Part shown: one piece after another, positions 11,312 through 22,322 of the stretch
How the letters are laid out: each line of letters begins with the position of its first letter
Position numbering within the stretch: position 1 is the stretch's first letter
Origin: Cymodocea nodosa
Lineage: Eukaryota; Streptophyta; Magnoliopsida; Alismatales; Cymodoceaceae
DNA: 64,000 nucleotides
NCBI GenBank assembly: GCA_036874045.1
Contig: CM072341.1
Location: 11,296,501 to 11,360,500 of the forward strand
Direction of reading: 5' to 3'
The notes under the pieces: generated by a model
Databases searched by the model: none
The model's input: the letters and a program-made list of their open reading frames with translations, nothing else
What the model was told of the DNA's origin: nothing
Translations under genes and position numbers: made by a program

Positions 11312-13310
11312 TGTTAGGAACGAATGACTTCACCAAAGGAGGGGTGAATGGAGAACATTGTGAATTTAAGCCTATTTTTCACTTTACTAACTAATTTGAT
11401 TAATCAGTTTGCACAAGTAATAATCAGATAAAAATATCATGCATAGTAGAAATAAAGGTAAGAAACATAGGAGAATTTTAGGTGGTTCACCAACTCGGCT
11501 AGTCCACCCCCAATGGTCACTTGGGCTACACTAAGTGTCTCAACACTTACACATTTGCTTTCAGGTCGAAGCAAGAACCAACCACACAGAAGTTTTTAGG
11601 TATAAACTCTAGAAAACCAACACTCAGAAGTTTTCAAGTATAAACTTCAGAAACCAACACTTAGAAGTTTTCAGGTATAAACTCTAGAAAACTAACACCT
11701 AGAAGTTTTCAGGTATAAACTCCAGAAAACCAACCTCTTGAGTTTTCAGGTCGAAACTCAAACCAACAACTGAATGAAGCTTTAAGGTTGAAGCCACAAA
11801 CCAAATGATCCTTCTTGGATCAGACTTTCAGCACATGGAGAGCTTTAAGAATCTTCTTGTAAATCCAACTTTCAATCGATTCTTTGTTGAACTGAATTTG
11901 AGTTTTCTTCTAAATCAGTAATTGATCTGCAATGTATACTGTATCTCTATATGTAATTGTATATGTAATCTCACTTGTAAGCTCTACAGAATATTGAAAG
12001 ATCTGTCTATATTTATGCTTGAATATCCAACGATCATAATTTCTCCTCAACGGATGTATTCTGCTGTACTTAGTAAATAATCAGACCTAAATATGGTAAG
12101 TTACCGTTCTGTTTGATGTTAAGTAAGTAACCTTCTGAAAATCTCAGGCTTTCGGATGGTTATAAAAATAACTTACCGAAAAGCATCCATAACTTACCGA
12201 TTCATCACTCAAATTCTGTTATCTAAGTCACGTGAGGAATTTAAGTTGCTCACGTGTAATGTCAAGTGTTCGGAGTCTTGTATTCAACTTACCGAAAAGA
12301 GCTCCTGACTTTCGGATAGTTAACTACTGTAACTCTCTGAACTTTCTTTTAAGTCTCCGACAGTTGTCCCTTCAAAACTGCACGTGCATAAAATCATAAC
12401 TTAAGTTTCGGATAGTTAAGCCATAACTCACCGAAATTCTCTTGAGATTTCGGATAGTTATCTTTCTAACTCTTCGAAAACCCATTTGAACATCTGTCTG
12501 GAATTCTACATGTGAGAAATTCACTAACTTAAGTTTCGGATAGTTGAACCATAACTCACCGAAATTCTCTTGAGATTTCGGATAGTTATCTTTCTAACTC
12601 TCCGAAAACTTAACTGATCTTCTTTCTAGAATTCTACACGTGGCAATTTCAATAACTTAAGTTTTGAATAGTTAAATTGTAACTTACCGAAACTCTCTTT
12701 GAAATTTTGGATAGTTATCTAACTCTCCGATTTTTCCTTTTAAGCTTTCAACTACCAGCTTCTCCATTTTGCACGTGCGTAATAAGATGACTTAAGTTTC
12801 GAAAAGTTATACCTATAACTTTCCGAAAAACTTGAATAGTTATCTAACTCTCTGAAAGAAAACTCGGATAGTTATCTAACTCTCCGAAAAGTCCTTTAAG
12901 ATTTTGTTTTGTATTTCTGCATGTGGTTAATTGAATAACTTAAGTTTTGGATAGTTAGCCTTTCTAACTTTCCGATTTTCCTTTTTCTTTCGGATAATTA
13001 ACTCTATAACTCTCCGATCATTCAACCAACTTAACTGTCTGATTAAATAACTCTCTGAAGGCTTTGTAAAATCGGATAGTTATCCTTCTAACTGTTCGAT
13101 GGACTTGCTGCTGTTTTACTCTTTGGATCTGTAACTGTCTGATTTTCCTGTAACTTTAAAGCAGTATCTTCTGGAACTTTCTCTATCTTTTCGTCTGCTT
13201 GGTTTTTTGTTCTATCTACCTTTTGATCTAATGTTGTACTAACTTAATTGTGAAATACAATATGTTTCTTCACATAGGTTTTGCATTATCAAAATACTAG
13301 GGTCCTAACA
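11312..13310 (-). repeat. 5' LTR of element B (1,999 bp)
   Basis: The LTR opens TGTTAGGAACG and ends GGTCCTAACA. It is highly similar to 6281-8240 but 39 bases longer. The difference matches one extra unit of the tandem hairpin array (four units at 11588-11730 against three in the other LTR). A minus-strand TATA-like element lies near 12010-12025. Confidence 0.92.
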
Positions 13311-13315
13311 TAACT

Positions 13316-14068
13316 CATCGAAAAGCGTCTATAACTTATCGAACCTTCACTTACATCCTGTTGTCTATGTCACGTGAGGATTTTAAGTTGCTCATGTGAG
13401 GTGTCAAGTGTTTAGAGACTTGTAGTTTTAACTTACTGAAAAATACTTAACTTCTAGATAGTTAATTACAGTAACTCTTCGATTTTTATTTTAAGCTTTC
13501 GACTGTTGTCTCTTTAATTCTACACATGCGTAATAGGATAACTTAAGTTCCAAATGGTTATACCTGTAACTCATCGAAATTCTTCAAATTTCGGATAGTT
13601 AGCTTTCTAACTCTCTAAAAAGTCTTTTAAGCTACTCTTCTGGATTTCTGCATGTGGTTAATTAAATGACTTAAGTTTTGGATAATTACCCTTTCTAACT
13701 TTCCGATTTTCCTTAAACTTTCAGATAGTTAAGTCATTAACCTTCCGATCATTCAACCAACTGTCTTTCACAACTCTCTAAAGGCTTTATGATTTCGGAT
13801 AGTTATTTATCTAACTGTTTGACAGTGTTGCTACTGCTTAAAATTGACTCTTCGGATACTTAAGTCTGTAACTCACCAAAGATTAACTTTCTTCCGGATA
13901 CATAGGCTTGGAACTGTCCAATTTTCTGTAGCTCTATAGTAGCATATTTTGGAATTAACTACAACTGTTTGTCTACTTTCTGATCTTTTGCTGCATTGAC
14001 TTATTTGTGAAATATAATATGTTTCCTCACATAGGTTTTTGCATTATCAAAATACTCGGGTCCTAACA
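13316..14068 (-). repeat. 5' LTR of element A, U3-side part (after B)
   Basis: It continues A's LTR from the TAACT duplication to the terminus TCCTAACA. The last 499 bases match the left LTR at 1-499. Dyad words and a CACGTG box (13371-13376) are present; no gene is seen. Confidence 0.9.
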
Positions 14069-15407
14069 ATTAAGACATCATCAACTCATCATTCATGATT
14101 CATCATCTATCAACACATACAAACACAAGTCATAAAGTTAAAATAATTATTTTATTTCTAAATTCAAATTAAAAATACATTATTTTTGTAATTACATTGA
14201 ATATTTTTACATTTAATGTACATAATTATATTTAAACATTTAAATTTACAAATTTATCGATGAAGTTATCTTTATGTTGTCTATGAATATGAGCAAGTTC
14301 ACAATTTTTAACATACATTAATACTTCTAAAATATCATCTTTTAATCTTATTTTTCTATCATCTAATATATTACCACTAATACTAAATATCTATTTACGT
14401 GCTATAGAAGAAGTTGAAATTGTTAATAAATCTCTAATCATTAATGATAAAATAAGAAATATACGTTTTTATATTTTTTACTAATTTAATACATCAAAAT
14501 CTAAAAAATCAAGATTATTTCTTATTAAATAACTATGATTAAAATTATTTAATTCTTTTCTATTTGTTACGTTAAAATCACTATATTTATTATTAAATAT
14601 ACTATAATCAATTATTAATAGTGATAATGATAATTGTAAAAAATAATATATATTTTATGTTTATTGTATTCATATTTTATAATAAATATATTAAATATAT
14701 TATTTAAATTTTATTCTATATTTTTAATTATTACATTAAATTTTAAAATTCTACATTTATTAACACCTGGCCTGAATTGACACCTATAGACAAGAGTTGT
14801 CCAATCTTGATAAGAGACTTGTCCTCTGTGTGCATTTAGATGGTCAAGTTCAATTTCCTTTGTTTTAACTTAAAGAAAAAAACTTAGATATGAAAATTTC
14901 GCTGAATACCTTACTGAAAAGTAGAGGTACCTCTACAAGTTTTCCTAGAGATAATTCTTATTTTTTTAAAAATATTAACGGTTGAGATTACGACTTTGAG
15001 ACAGATGGCAAGAAAAGAGCTTTAAACAAAGGCATAGACCACACATTCTTATTGGGAATCCGTCTTCCCCTATGGACCATAAAATAGAGACACATCTCCT
15101 GTATTACGATGTAATAGATTCATACACATCAATAATACAAGGGGTCCAAAACTACGATGAGGTTCCAGACAAAAACAAGATGCATAAGAGGATAATTTCG
15201 GGCAACAAATTTAAGTGATTAAAATGGGTTTTTAGTTATTATAAGTTTATATGGTATACATAAATATAAGCTCGTAGGGTTGAATCTGGTTTCAATCATT
15301 GCAACTGCGGTGTCAGAGAATAATAAAATTAAATGGAAATAGAAAAAGAAAAGGACATTTTTCTTAAACTATGGTTTCCATTTAATGTTAAAAATGGAAA
15401 AGCATTT
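14069..15407. other. Intergenic, AT-rich; only a hAT remnant seen
   Basis: Apart from the hAT fragment at 14232-14560 I see no gene. 14600-14760 is almost pure A/T. 14760-15400 has no readable ORF or repeat I recognise. Confidence 0.5.
14232..14560 (-). pseudogene. hAT transposase C-terminal dimerisation domain remnant
   Basis: The minus strand reads roughly NNLDFLDFDVLN, then RIFLILSLMIRDLLTISTSS, IAR, a stop, IFSISGNILDDRKIRLK, and on to a stop at 14232. This follows the usual hAT C-terminal pattern (LDFDVLxWW, ARDLLTIPVSTVASESAFS, GGRVLDDYRSSL). Two stops replace what are normally Trp and Glu/Lys positions. No N-terminal BED finger or catalytic region is present. It is a short decayed fragment, possibly from a domesticated-type (RICESLEEPER-like) or ordinary hAT gene. 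Identification rests on the motif pattern only. Confidence 0.65.
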
Positions 15408-15415
15408 TGTTGAGA

Positions 15416-15448
<33 letters not shown>

Positions 15449-15488
15449 ACCTTAATCTGGCGCCTTAGACCAACTCGGCCATCTCAAC
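15408..15488 (-). tRNA. trnL-AAG: tRNA-Leu (anticodon AAG)
   Basis: On the minus strand the acceptor stem GTTGAGA pairs with TCTCAAC, followed by discriminator A. The anticodon stem CCAGA/TCTGG closes the loop TTAAGGT, giving anticodon AAG. The T arm GTGGG/CCCAC closes TTCAAAT. A long variable arm (TCCGAAAGGGC) marks the class II structure expected for Leu. A-box (TGGCCGAGTTGG) and B-box (GGTTCAAATCC) promoters are present, and there is no intron. It is the only gene in the window with no visible damage. Confidence 0.95.
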
Positions 15489-16464
15489 GCTGGTGACAAG
15501 TTGTGAACCAAAAGATAAATAAATTAAAATTAGAAAATCTTTTTGCGGTCACTCTCCGCTGGCGCAGCAACTAGTGACCCATGTGCGGCAAACATTCTCC
15601 CTATAACGCGTGTCTTCTCCCTCGATCGGACACATGCCTGCACTGTCCTCGAGCTCTTGGATCCTTCGTCCATGCCCATATATGGTGGTACCGCCAATGC
15701 TCGGAAACAAGGGCGTAATTTGATTGGACATATACAGTATCTGTGTATGTTTATCAGTATTTTATTTATATTGAATCTATCTGTGAATGAATTATTGAGA
15801 TACTTGTAAACAAATGTACGCCACGATAGAAACATCTTTATCTTTATTTATATTAAATAAAAGGCTCAAGATATATCATAAGTAAGAACCCCTTTCATTT
15901 ACATGCTTTCCAGCAAATAAATAACGTCAATTGATCATGCACGACTCTCCTAACTCGACCCTTCCCTTGCAGTACCGTCACAGTATATTTGTGTTGAGGT
16001 AAAGGAAAAGGGAAACAGGGCATGTGGTCAACGTTAACAGATGGATGACCGGCAGATTGACAGTGGATTTGATTGGGGTTGGACGTGTCGACAAATGCTG
16101 CTGTCCCCAAAGCCACACTATTCGTTTACCCTCGATCATTTCCCACGGAGAACGAATTTTTATGATAATGGTAATTTTCTGCCTCAAAGATCACAAGTAT
16201 TAAATTCAAATCCCACTCTCTTCCATAACTACCGTTGCTTTCTTTACACGGAAAATGATCGATCTGGGTTTTCTAAAATTTTGTTTTGTATGTAAGTAAT
16301 CGAGATCCGATGGATTAATTATATAAATAAGTCAGAGTTTCAGATTTCCATTGCAGCCGTCACTCCACGGCCATCGAAACCCAAGCACCTCTTCTGGGGT
16401 TGGCATGAGTAGTTATCCATAATATTGACTATTGTGACTATGCAGACCAGAATTTAATTTCTAA
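15489..16464. other. Less AT-rich intergenic stretch with no assigned gene
   Basis: The base mix is richer in G+C than the surroundings. Several short open frames overlap on both strands (for example 15543-15809 plus and 15895-16116 minus), but none shows a domain or pattern I recognise. A TATA-like ATATAAATAA lies at 16321-16330 (plus), about 140 bases before the Harbinger end, so a disrupted promoter is possible but unproven. A B-box-like TTCAAATCCCACTC occurs at 16204-16217. Confidence 0.4.
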
Positions 16465-16953
16465 GACTGCATTTGGTAGCACTAATTTTAGCTTCCAAGG
16501 AGTTGAAATTAATTAACTTTGGAAGATGTGTTGGCTTCAACTTTAACTCTTGAGAGTTCTCAATAGTGGTTTGGTTAGGACTATTAATGTCATAGCTCTT
16601 ATTTTTAATTTTTTTTAACTAATGTTTATATCTTTTGACAATTATATCCTTACTATTTGTACTTAAATAAATATGATGTATCAAAACATCAAAATATTGT
16701 GTAAATAACTTTTTTGAAGTAGTCCGGCCTAGTCCGAAATTTGACTTCAGTCTAAAAGTGTTAATTGGGTTGGACCATTATGGGCTAGCCTCGTCCGACC
16801 TAATTTTTTAATACATAGTGATCATTATTTATAAGATTACGGTAATGTAGCACATAATAAGATTAATGCTTCAATATGTAAGTTTATTAAATCAACGATA
16901 CATACTAATAAAAATTCATAATTTATTATATAAACATTTAATCAATAATACAT
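16465..16953. other. Left terminal non-coding part of the Harbinger element
   Basis: It contains the candidate terminal repeat and AT-rich sequence with no ORF, and ends at the TACAT target duplication of the solo LTR. Confidence 0.4.
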
Positions 16954-18166
16954 TGTAGGATCGTCTGTATCACAAGAGGGTGGGTGAATTGTGTCTTTAG
17001 TAATTAAACTAGCGGATAAAACAAGAGCACAACACACTCGTAAATGAAATTCTATTCTTTTATTTTAAGACAGAATTTACAATATCTTTTCAGCTCAATT
17101 CCCTTTTTGACAGTTTTGATACAGTAATTTTTGATATACAATTCAAATAGGAAAACAAAGCTCATTTTTAAAACTAATTTTGAATTGTATAAAACTTGAT
17201 CTTTATGCACACAACTCTTTTCTTTCTCTTTGCTCAGCTTCTGTATCTCTTCTTCTCCAATTGTCGAATTTCCAGACTTCTTACATTTGCAGCTCCTTTT
17301 CTAAAATTGCTTGGAATTTCGAACTTCTTCTAATGTTGGAGAACTTTTCAGAATATGAATATTCAAACTTAACTTTTCAGTTAGGGATCCAGATTGAATA
17401 TTCAGACTTGATTTTTGAGATTAGGATCCTCTGTTGTAATGTACCTCGTACTCTCTATTAGTAGTCGAACTCTGTTGTCTTTCACGTTCAATATGTTCAT
17501 CCACTTAATCCACAATTCATAATCCACGTACTAATTTTTTCTTTAATCTAAATTACTATCTTTTGAGTTTCTACTTTCTCCACTATCATTTTGAATTTCC
17601 ACGATCTCCACTTTGTAGATTCACCGAAACTTTATCTTCTTGGAGTCTTGTAAAACATCTTCTAAGTCTTCGATTTAGTCGAACATTTATCCTTTAACTC
17701 TTGTAAAAACTCAAACATTTATCCTTTAACTCTTCAAGTTTTTGCACCTGCAAAACACATGACTAAACAATGAAACTTATCTGTTCGTTAGTCCTTTTAT
17801 AAAACTCAAATAGTTATCTATCCATGCGTATAAAAACTCGAACAATTATCTAACTATTTGATTTTTCATTACCGAACACACATAGAAAACACGTGATAAC
17901 TTAAAACATTAAAAACACATGTGCAGATAACTTAACTATACGAGTTTTTAACATAAAGTATTCGACAAAAACGAAACGTTAACTATTCGAAAGTTTAACT
18001 ATTGCAAATCTAGCTCTTCAAAAATCTTTAATTTATCCGACATAAAAATGAAACTTTCCGATGATCCGTTAACTATTATACTTAGAGAAATATACTTAGA
18101 GAATATTATGTAGACTTATTTAAATACGTTAATAAAGCATATATCATCAAAATTAAAAACCTAACA
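16954..18166 (-). mobile_element. Solo LTR of the element D family
   Basis: It is 1,213 bases, from TGTAGGATCG to CCTAACA, and resembles both D LTRs (41370-42589 and 49829-51049) along its length. It is flanked by TACAT at 16949-16953 and 18167-18171, a perfect 5-bp target duplication. No internal element sequence is attached, so it is the product of LTR-LTR recombination. The open frame at 17180-17461 lies inside LTR sequence that repeats in D and is not a gene. Confidence 0.92.
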
Positions 18167-18590
18167 TACATTATTTATTTATAATATGTTAACATTAAAT
18201 AAATAAATAATACAATATAATTATAAGTTGTATCAATGTTAACAGTAATAAATGCGTTATAAGTTATCGTTATAATAACATAACAAATAATCATAATGTA
18301 TAATAAATATAATTATTAATAAATATAAATACGTTAAAGTTTTCTAATAAATAATAACTTATTATAATCACAGAAGAACAAAAATAATTAATGTAATAGA
18401 ATGACAAGAATCAATAATCATAATGTTAAATAAATAATAGTGAAATAAAGAATCTGAATGAGAATGATAACTGTATATGTGAAATTACATCAAATGTATT
18501 TAGATAAAACATATCTGAATATCTGTAAGAGAGTTGAAAAAGCTAAATTTTTAATTTTTTTACTTTAATTTAAAATCAAAAAAATAAATA
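18167..18590. other. AT-rich spacer inside the Harbinger element
   Basis: It is simple A/T-rich sequence with short imperfect repeats of AATAAATAAT type; no gene is seen. Confidence 0.4.
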
Positions 18591-18594
18591 TAAA

Positions 18595-19600
18595 AAATAA
18601 TAAACTTCAGTTGGACCGAAGTTAAGATTCGGTCCAATCGAAGAAAAAATAAAGAAAATAAAACACTTCAGTTGGACCAAAGATTATCTTTGGTCAAACT
18701 GAAGAAAAATAATAATAAAATGTTTAAAAAAATCATCAACTTCGGTTTAACCAAAGTTGAGCTTCAATTAGACCGAGAAAGAAAGAAATAAATTAAAATT
18801 TTGGTTGGACCGAAGTAAAGATACGGTCATACCGCTAAAAAAATAAAAAACTAAAAACAATTCGGTCGGAACTAAGCCCAACTTCGGTTTGACCCAAGTT
18901 TTTGATTTTTTTAAACATTTTATTATTATTTTTCTTCGATCTAACCCAACTTCGGTTCGACCGAAGTTTTTGATTTTTTTAAACATTCTATTATTATTTT
19001 TCTTCAGTCTAACCTAGCTTCGGTCTAATTGAAGTTGAGCTTCAGTTAGACCGAAGTTTTTGATTTTTTTAAACATTTTATTATTATTTTTCTTCGGTCT
19101 AACCCAACTTCGGCCCGACAAAAGTTTTTGATTTTTTTAAACATTTTATTATTATTTTTCTTCGGTTTCACCTGACTTCGGTCCGATCAAAGTTTATTAT
19201 TTTTTTATTTTATTCGTCTGTTTAACCATATCTCAACTTCGATCAGACCGAAGTTTTTTTTATTTTTTATTGGTCTGACCGAATCTCACCTTCGGTCAGA
19301 CCGATATTTTTTATTCTTAGTATTTTTTCCTTCAGTTTGACCAAAGCTTAAATTTGATTGGACCGATGTTTTTTATTTTTTACATTTTTTATTTTATTCA
19401 TTGGTCTAACCATATCTCAACTCCAATTAGACCTGATCGAAGTTTTTTTTTTCTTTATTGTGTCATTAGTCTGATAAAAAATATAGGCTTCAATTAGAGC
19501 GATGTTTTTTATTTTTGGTATTTTTTCCTTTGGTTTGATAGAAGCTTAAATTCAATTGGACTGACATTTTTTATTTTTTACATTTTCTATTTTAAATTAA
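18595..19600. repeat. Minisatellite with a 68-bp period and dyad-symmetric core
   Basis: The landmark AAGTTTTTGATTTTTTT recurs at 18896, 18964, 19054 and 19122, and a decayed copy lies at 19190. Spacings are 68, 90, 68 and 68 bases. Each unit carries a dyad of the type ACTTCGGTC followed by GACCGAAGT. The 90-base unit has an extra 22 bases, one more dyad. More degenerate units extend to about 18600 and 19600. The short open frame at 18768-18986 is an effect of the repeat. Confidence 0.75.
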
Positions 19601-19829
19601 AATAAAAAATTACAATGTTATTCAATAATCAATTCATCATTCAAACACATTAATAAATTTATAAATATATGAACATCAAACATAAGCCTTCATTCATGAA
19701 TCATTCAAACACAAGTAATAAAGTTGAAATAATTAAAGTTAAAACATTAAAGTCTTCTAATAGTAGAAATGTCTTGAAAATATTAAAGTCTTCTAATTTT
19801 TAAATATTCATGCATGTAACTAAAAGTCT

Positions 19830-20770
19830 TCATATCGTCCCTGCTCTCTTCCAATTTATGAAGGTCATTTCTAGCCATTGGACCTTCACTGAATCTGGTT
19901 TTACCTTTAGAAAGCTTTCTCGAGTAACTTGTTTCTCAAACTTCAACATGGCATACACCCATATTTCTGTGCCTTTCATAAATCCAATCTCTTTAAGCTT
20001 CTTGATGCATTGAGGATAATCATACATCTGTTTACGTTCTTCAAATTTCAAAATGATTGACTCTAATGAATCAATCTGATCATTTAGGCTTGCAACATGT
20101 TGACGTCTTCTACCTGTAGAAGATGTAGTGGATGTTGACGTTGATGTACTTCCAACAATGGGTGTGTTGATGTCTGCTTCCACATTCAAATCCTCTACAA
20201 ATATCTGCTCACTACTTTGAGATGGATTTACTTCAGAGCTTGGGATATAAACAGACTCACCTACTGCAACAATGCCATCAAAAAGTCTCTCCAACTTGCC
20301 AACAAATTTTATGCCTCGATAGCGAAATTTCTCACTATTTGGTTCGACCTACATATATCAAACAAAATTATCAAATAAGTTGGTGAATAATGAAATAAAA
20401 TAAAATTATCAAACAAAATTATTACAAAACAATTACATACCTTTTGAAAATTTTCCCACCATGTGTCATCTACACCTTCCCAAGTCTTGGTTGTAGGATT
20501 CCATCCGATACCTATTTGAGAGTCAATTATTTTCTACAATTGTCAATCCTTCCTTAATTTTTACAATTTATTTTTTAAGTGTGATCTTGTTCGCCTCATT
20601 CCTGTCCTCTCTAATAATTTTTGTTCGCATAAGTCATATCCATTTGCATCCAAGTGTGTGCCAGGTTTGTGTCCCAAGTTAGTAAGCTCTATGCAAATAT
20701 CTAGCAATGTAGAAACTAGATCATCTTCTCATGCTATTTTAGGAGCGCTTGTCTTTGGGATATGTTTTGA
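19830..20770 (-). pseudogene. Harbinger ORF1: Myb/SANT-like DNA-binding protein (broken)
   Basis: PIF/Harbinger elements need a Myb/SANT-like partner protein that binds DNA and helps bring transposase to the nucleus. Reading leftward, 20540-20770 gives a SANT-like stretch (LVSTLLDICIELTNLGHKPG and later GMRRTRSHLKNKL). Next come GWNPTTKTWEGVDDTWWENFQ, a 92-base GT-AG intron (20349-20440), EPNSEKFRYRGIKFVGKLERL and a Ser/Thr-rich C terminus. The open part runs 19830-20294. In-frame stops interrupt the SANT part, including TGA where Trp is expected. Intron removal keeps the frame, which supports this gene model. Confidence 0.8.
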
Positions 20771-21016
20771 TGCTTGCTCTCCCCTTAAGAGATTCATGTA
20801 TATTCTGTTAGCAAACATTAGAGAAGTCCAACAATAACAAATAACATTCAAACACTGAAAATATTTAAGAAATAGAAATGACATTCAATAATGGAATAAT
20901 AACAATACAGACCAATTTATACTACAAATCATATTTGAATAATAAAGATAACATTTAAACAATAGAAATAACAAAACAATGGAATAAAATGTTTGAAATT
21001 TGAGTTATCAAATAAA
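20771..21016. other. Spacer between the two Harbinger genes
   Basis: It is AT-rich, about 250 bases between ORF1 and the transposase 3' end; no other feature is seen. Confidence 0.4.
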
Positions 21017-22322
21017 TCATTCATTTTGCATTATTAGATCCCTAATGTTGTCACGCATAGTACCCATGTCCAACTCGTCTAACATAACATGAACTTCATA
21101 GATGGTACTTGTTAACATTTCTTGATTATGAACTTCAACATGTTCTTCATCTTGATTGATCGATAATGCTTCTTGATCCATTATAGACTTCTGATCAATT
21201 ATGAAGTTGTGTAAGACCATGCAAGTGACCACTAACTTTATTTGAGTAGTGTATGGAAATGGTGGCATATGATTCAAAATGTGCCACCTCCTCTTCAATA
21301 CTTCAAATGCACGCTCAACAACATTCCTCAAAGAAGAATGTAAATAATTGAAATGCTCCTCTACATTGTGTGGTTGTGAGGATTGGAATTCTGGTAAGTG
21401 ATATCTAGTGGTCCTATATGGTGCAAGAAAATCAACTGCATTTGGATAGCCAGAGTCAACCAAGTAGTACTTACCTATAAATTTGACAACAATATTAGTT
21501 CAAAAATATGTTCAAGGTAGACTTACAATGTTCTTAATAAATTGAAAATATAGTACCTGCAGGTGGATTAGGAAATTTGTGACGTGGATCAGACATTGCA
21601 TGCTTAAGTACTCGACAATTATGTGCAATGCCCTCCCACCTAGCTGATGCAAAAATGAATCGTATGTTGAAGTCACATACGCCCAATACATTTTGAGTTG
21701 TCTACTTGCCATGTCTACCACATCTAAATGAGATTTGTTTATTTTTCCTAACAACACAATGAACATGTGTATCATCAAGCGCTCCTATTGCATCTTCTAA
21801 ATATGGCATAAATCTAGGGTTGTCCTTAAGAAATTGTGGTGTTTCATTAAAAGATTCCTTAGGCTAAATAACCTCAGGTGCCCATAATAGTAACGCATCT
21901 AAAACTTTATGAACATATTTACTAATTGTTTCCCTAGAATGTTGTTGGTAGTTTTGTAGTACTCTATTTTTATGTCTATGCCCAACTATTTGCAAAAAAA
22001 TCTTCACTTGCTCCTCAACAGTAACCTACCTCCCATTCTCCAAAAGATTTTTCCCCCTCAATATTTGACATAAAGTGATAAAAGTGGATGGGATCATACG
22101 ACACATGTCAAAACAAACCCTCCAATGTCCTCCTAATATGTTGTCAATAACATCTTTTCTAGAATAAGGCATGCTATATACTCGTTGCCTTTTGGTTGAA
22201 TTATAAGTTTGCAACAATTGTATTATGTATGTATAAAACAATAGAAGTAACTTAAAAATTTCCTCAACTTCAAGTTCCATCAAATCACCAATTTCTAAAA
22301 ATTTCTTCATTGTATTGAACAA
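21017..22322 (-). pseudogene. PIF/Harbinger transposase (broken)
   Basis: This is a DDE transposase that cuts and reinserts the element at TTA/TAA sites. The minus strand reads from 22322. The N-terminal helical part includes VTVEEQVKIFLQIVGH. The first catalytic Asp is in the AIGALDDTHVHCVV segment, the second in YYLVDSGYPN and the Glu in NVVERAFEVLKRRW. An 82-base GT-AG intron (21475-21556) joins PPAG to KYYLVD exactly as in the family. All three catalytic residues survive. At least three in-frame stops occur (after ENGR, before PKESF, before TTQNVL), so it is inactive. It shares orientation with ORF1, as is usual. Confidence 0.9.

Larger units (their letters stand above)
6281..13310 (-). 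mobile_element. Element B: complete gag-only Sirevirus nested in the 5' LTR of A
   Basis: Two LTRs (6281-8240 and 11312-13310) flank 3,071 bases of internal DNA with PBS, gag and PPT. TAACT occurs at 6276-6280 and 13311-13315, a perfect 5-bp target duplication, and A's LTR continues on both sides. No protease, integrase, RT or RNase H can be read between gag and the PPT. The element is therefore non-autonomous and would depend on enzymes from a relative. LTRs and gag are close to those of A, so the two are members of one family group. Confidence 0.92.
1..14068 (-). mobile_element. Element A: Sirevirus-type Ty1/copia retrotransposon, minus strand, left end outside window
   Basis: The order on the minus strand is 5' LTR (split), PBS, gag, protease, integrase, RT, RNase H, PPT, 3' LTR. 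This Ty1/copia order places integrase before RT. The gag start, the zinc knuckle, the DSGCSKHMTG protease motif and the LTR style resemble Sireviruses (SIRE/Maximus lineage). All coding parts have in-frame stops, so it is a dead copy. Its 5' LTR is interrupted at 6280/13316 by element B. The 3' LTR starts left of the window, so the left target duplication cannot be seen; the five bases after the right end (14069-14073) are ATTAA. There is no env-like ORF between RNase H and the 3' LTR. Confidence 0.9.

Noticed and set aside
15530-15835. Overlapping open frames on both strands after the tRNA
   Set aside because: No domain, no splice signals and no codon pattern that favours one strand; GC-richer sequence opens frames by chance.
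17180-17461. Open frame repeated at 41547-41879 and 50055-50267 (NCIKPDLYAHSSFLSLCSAS type)
   Set aside because: It is inside the LTR of the D family in all three places, has no domain and is opposite to the element's own transcription.
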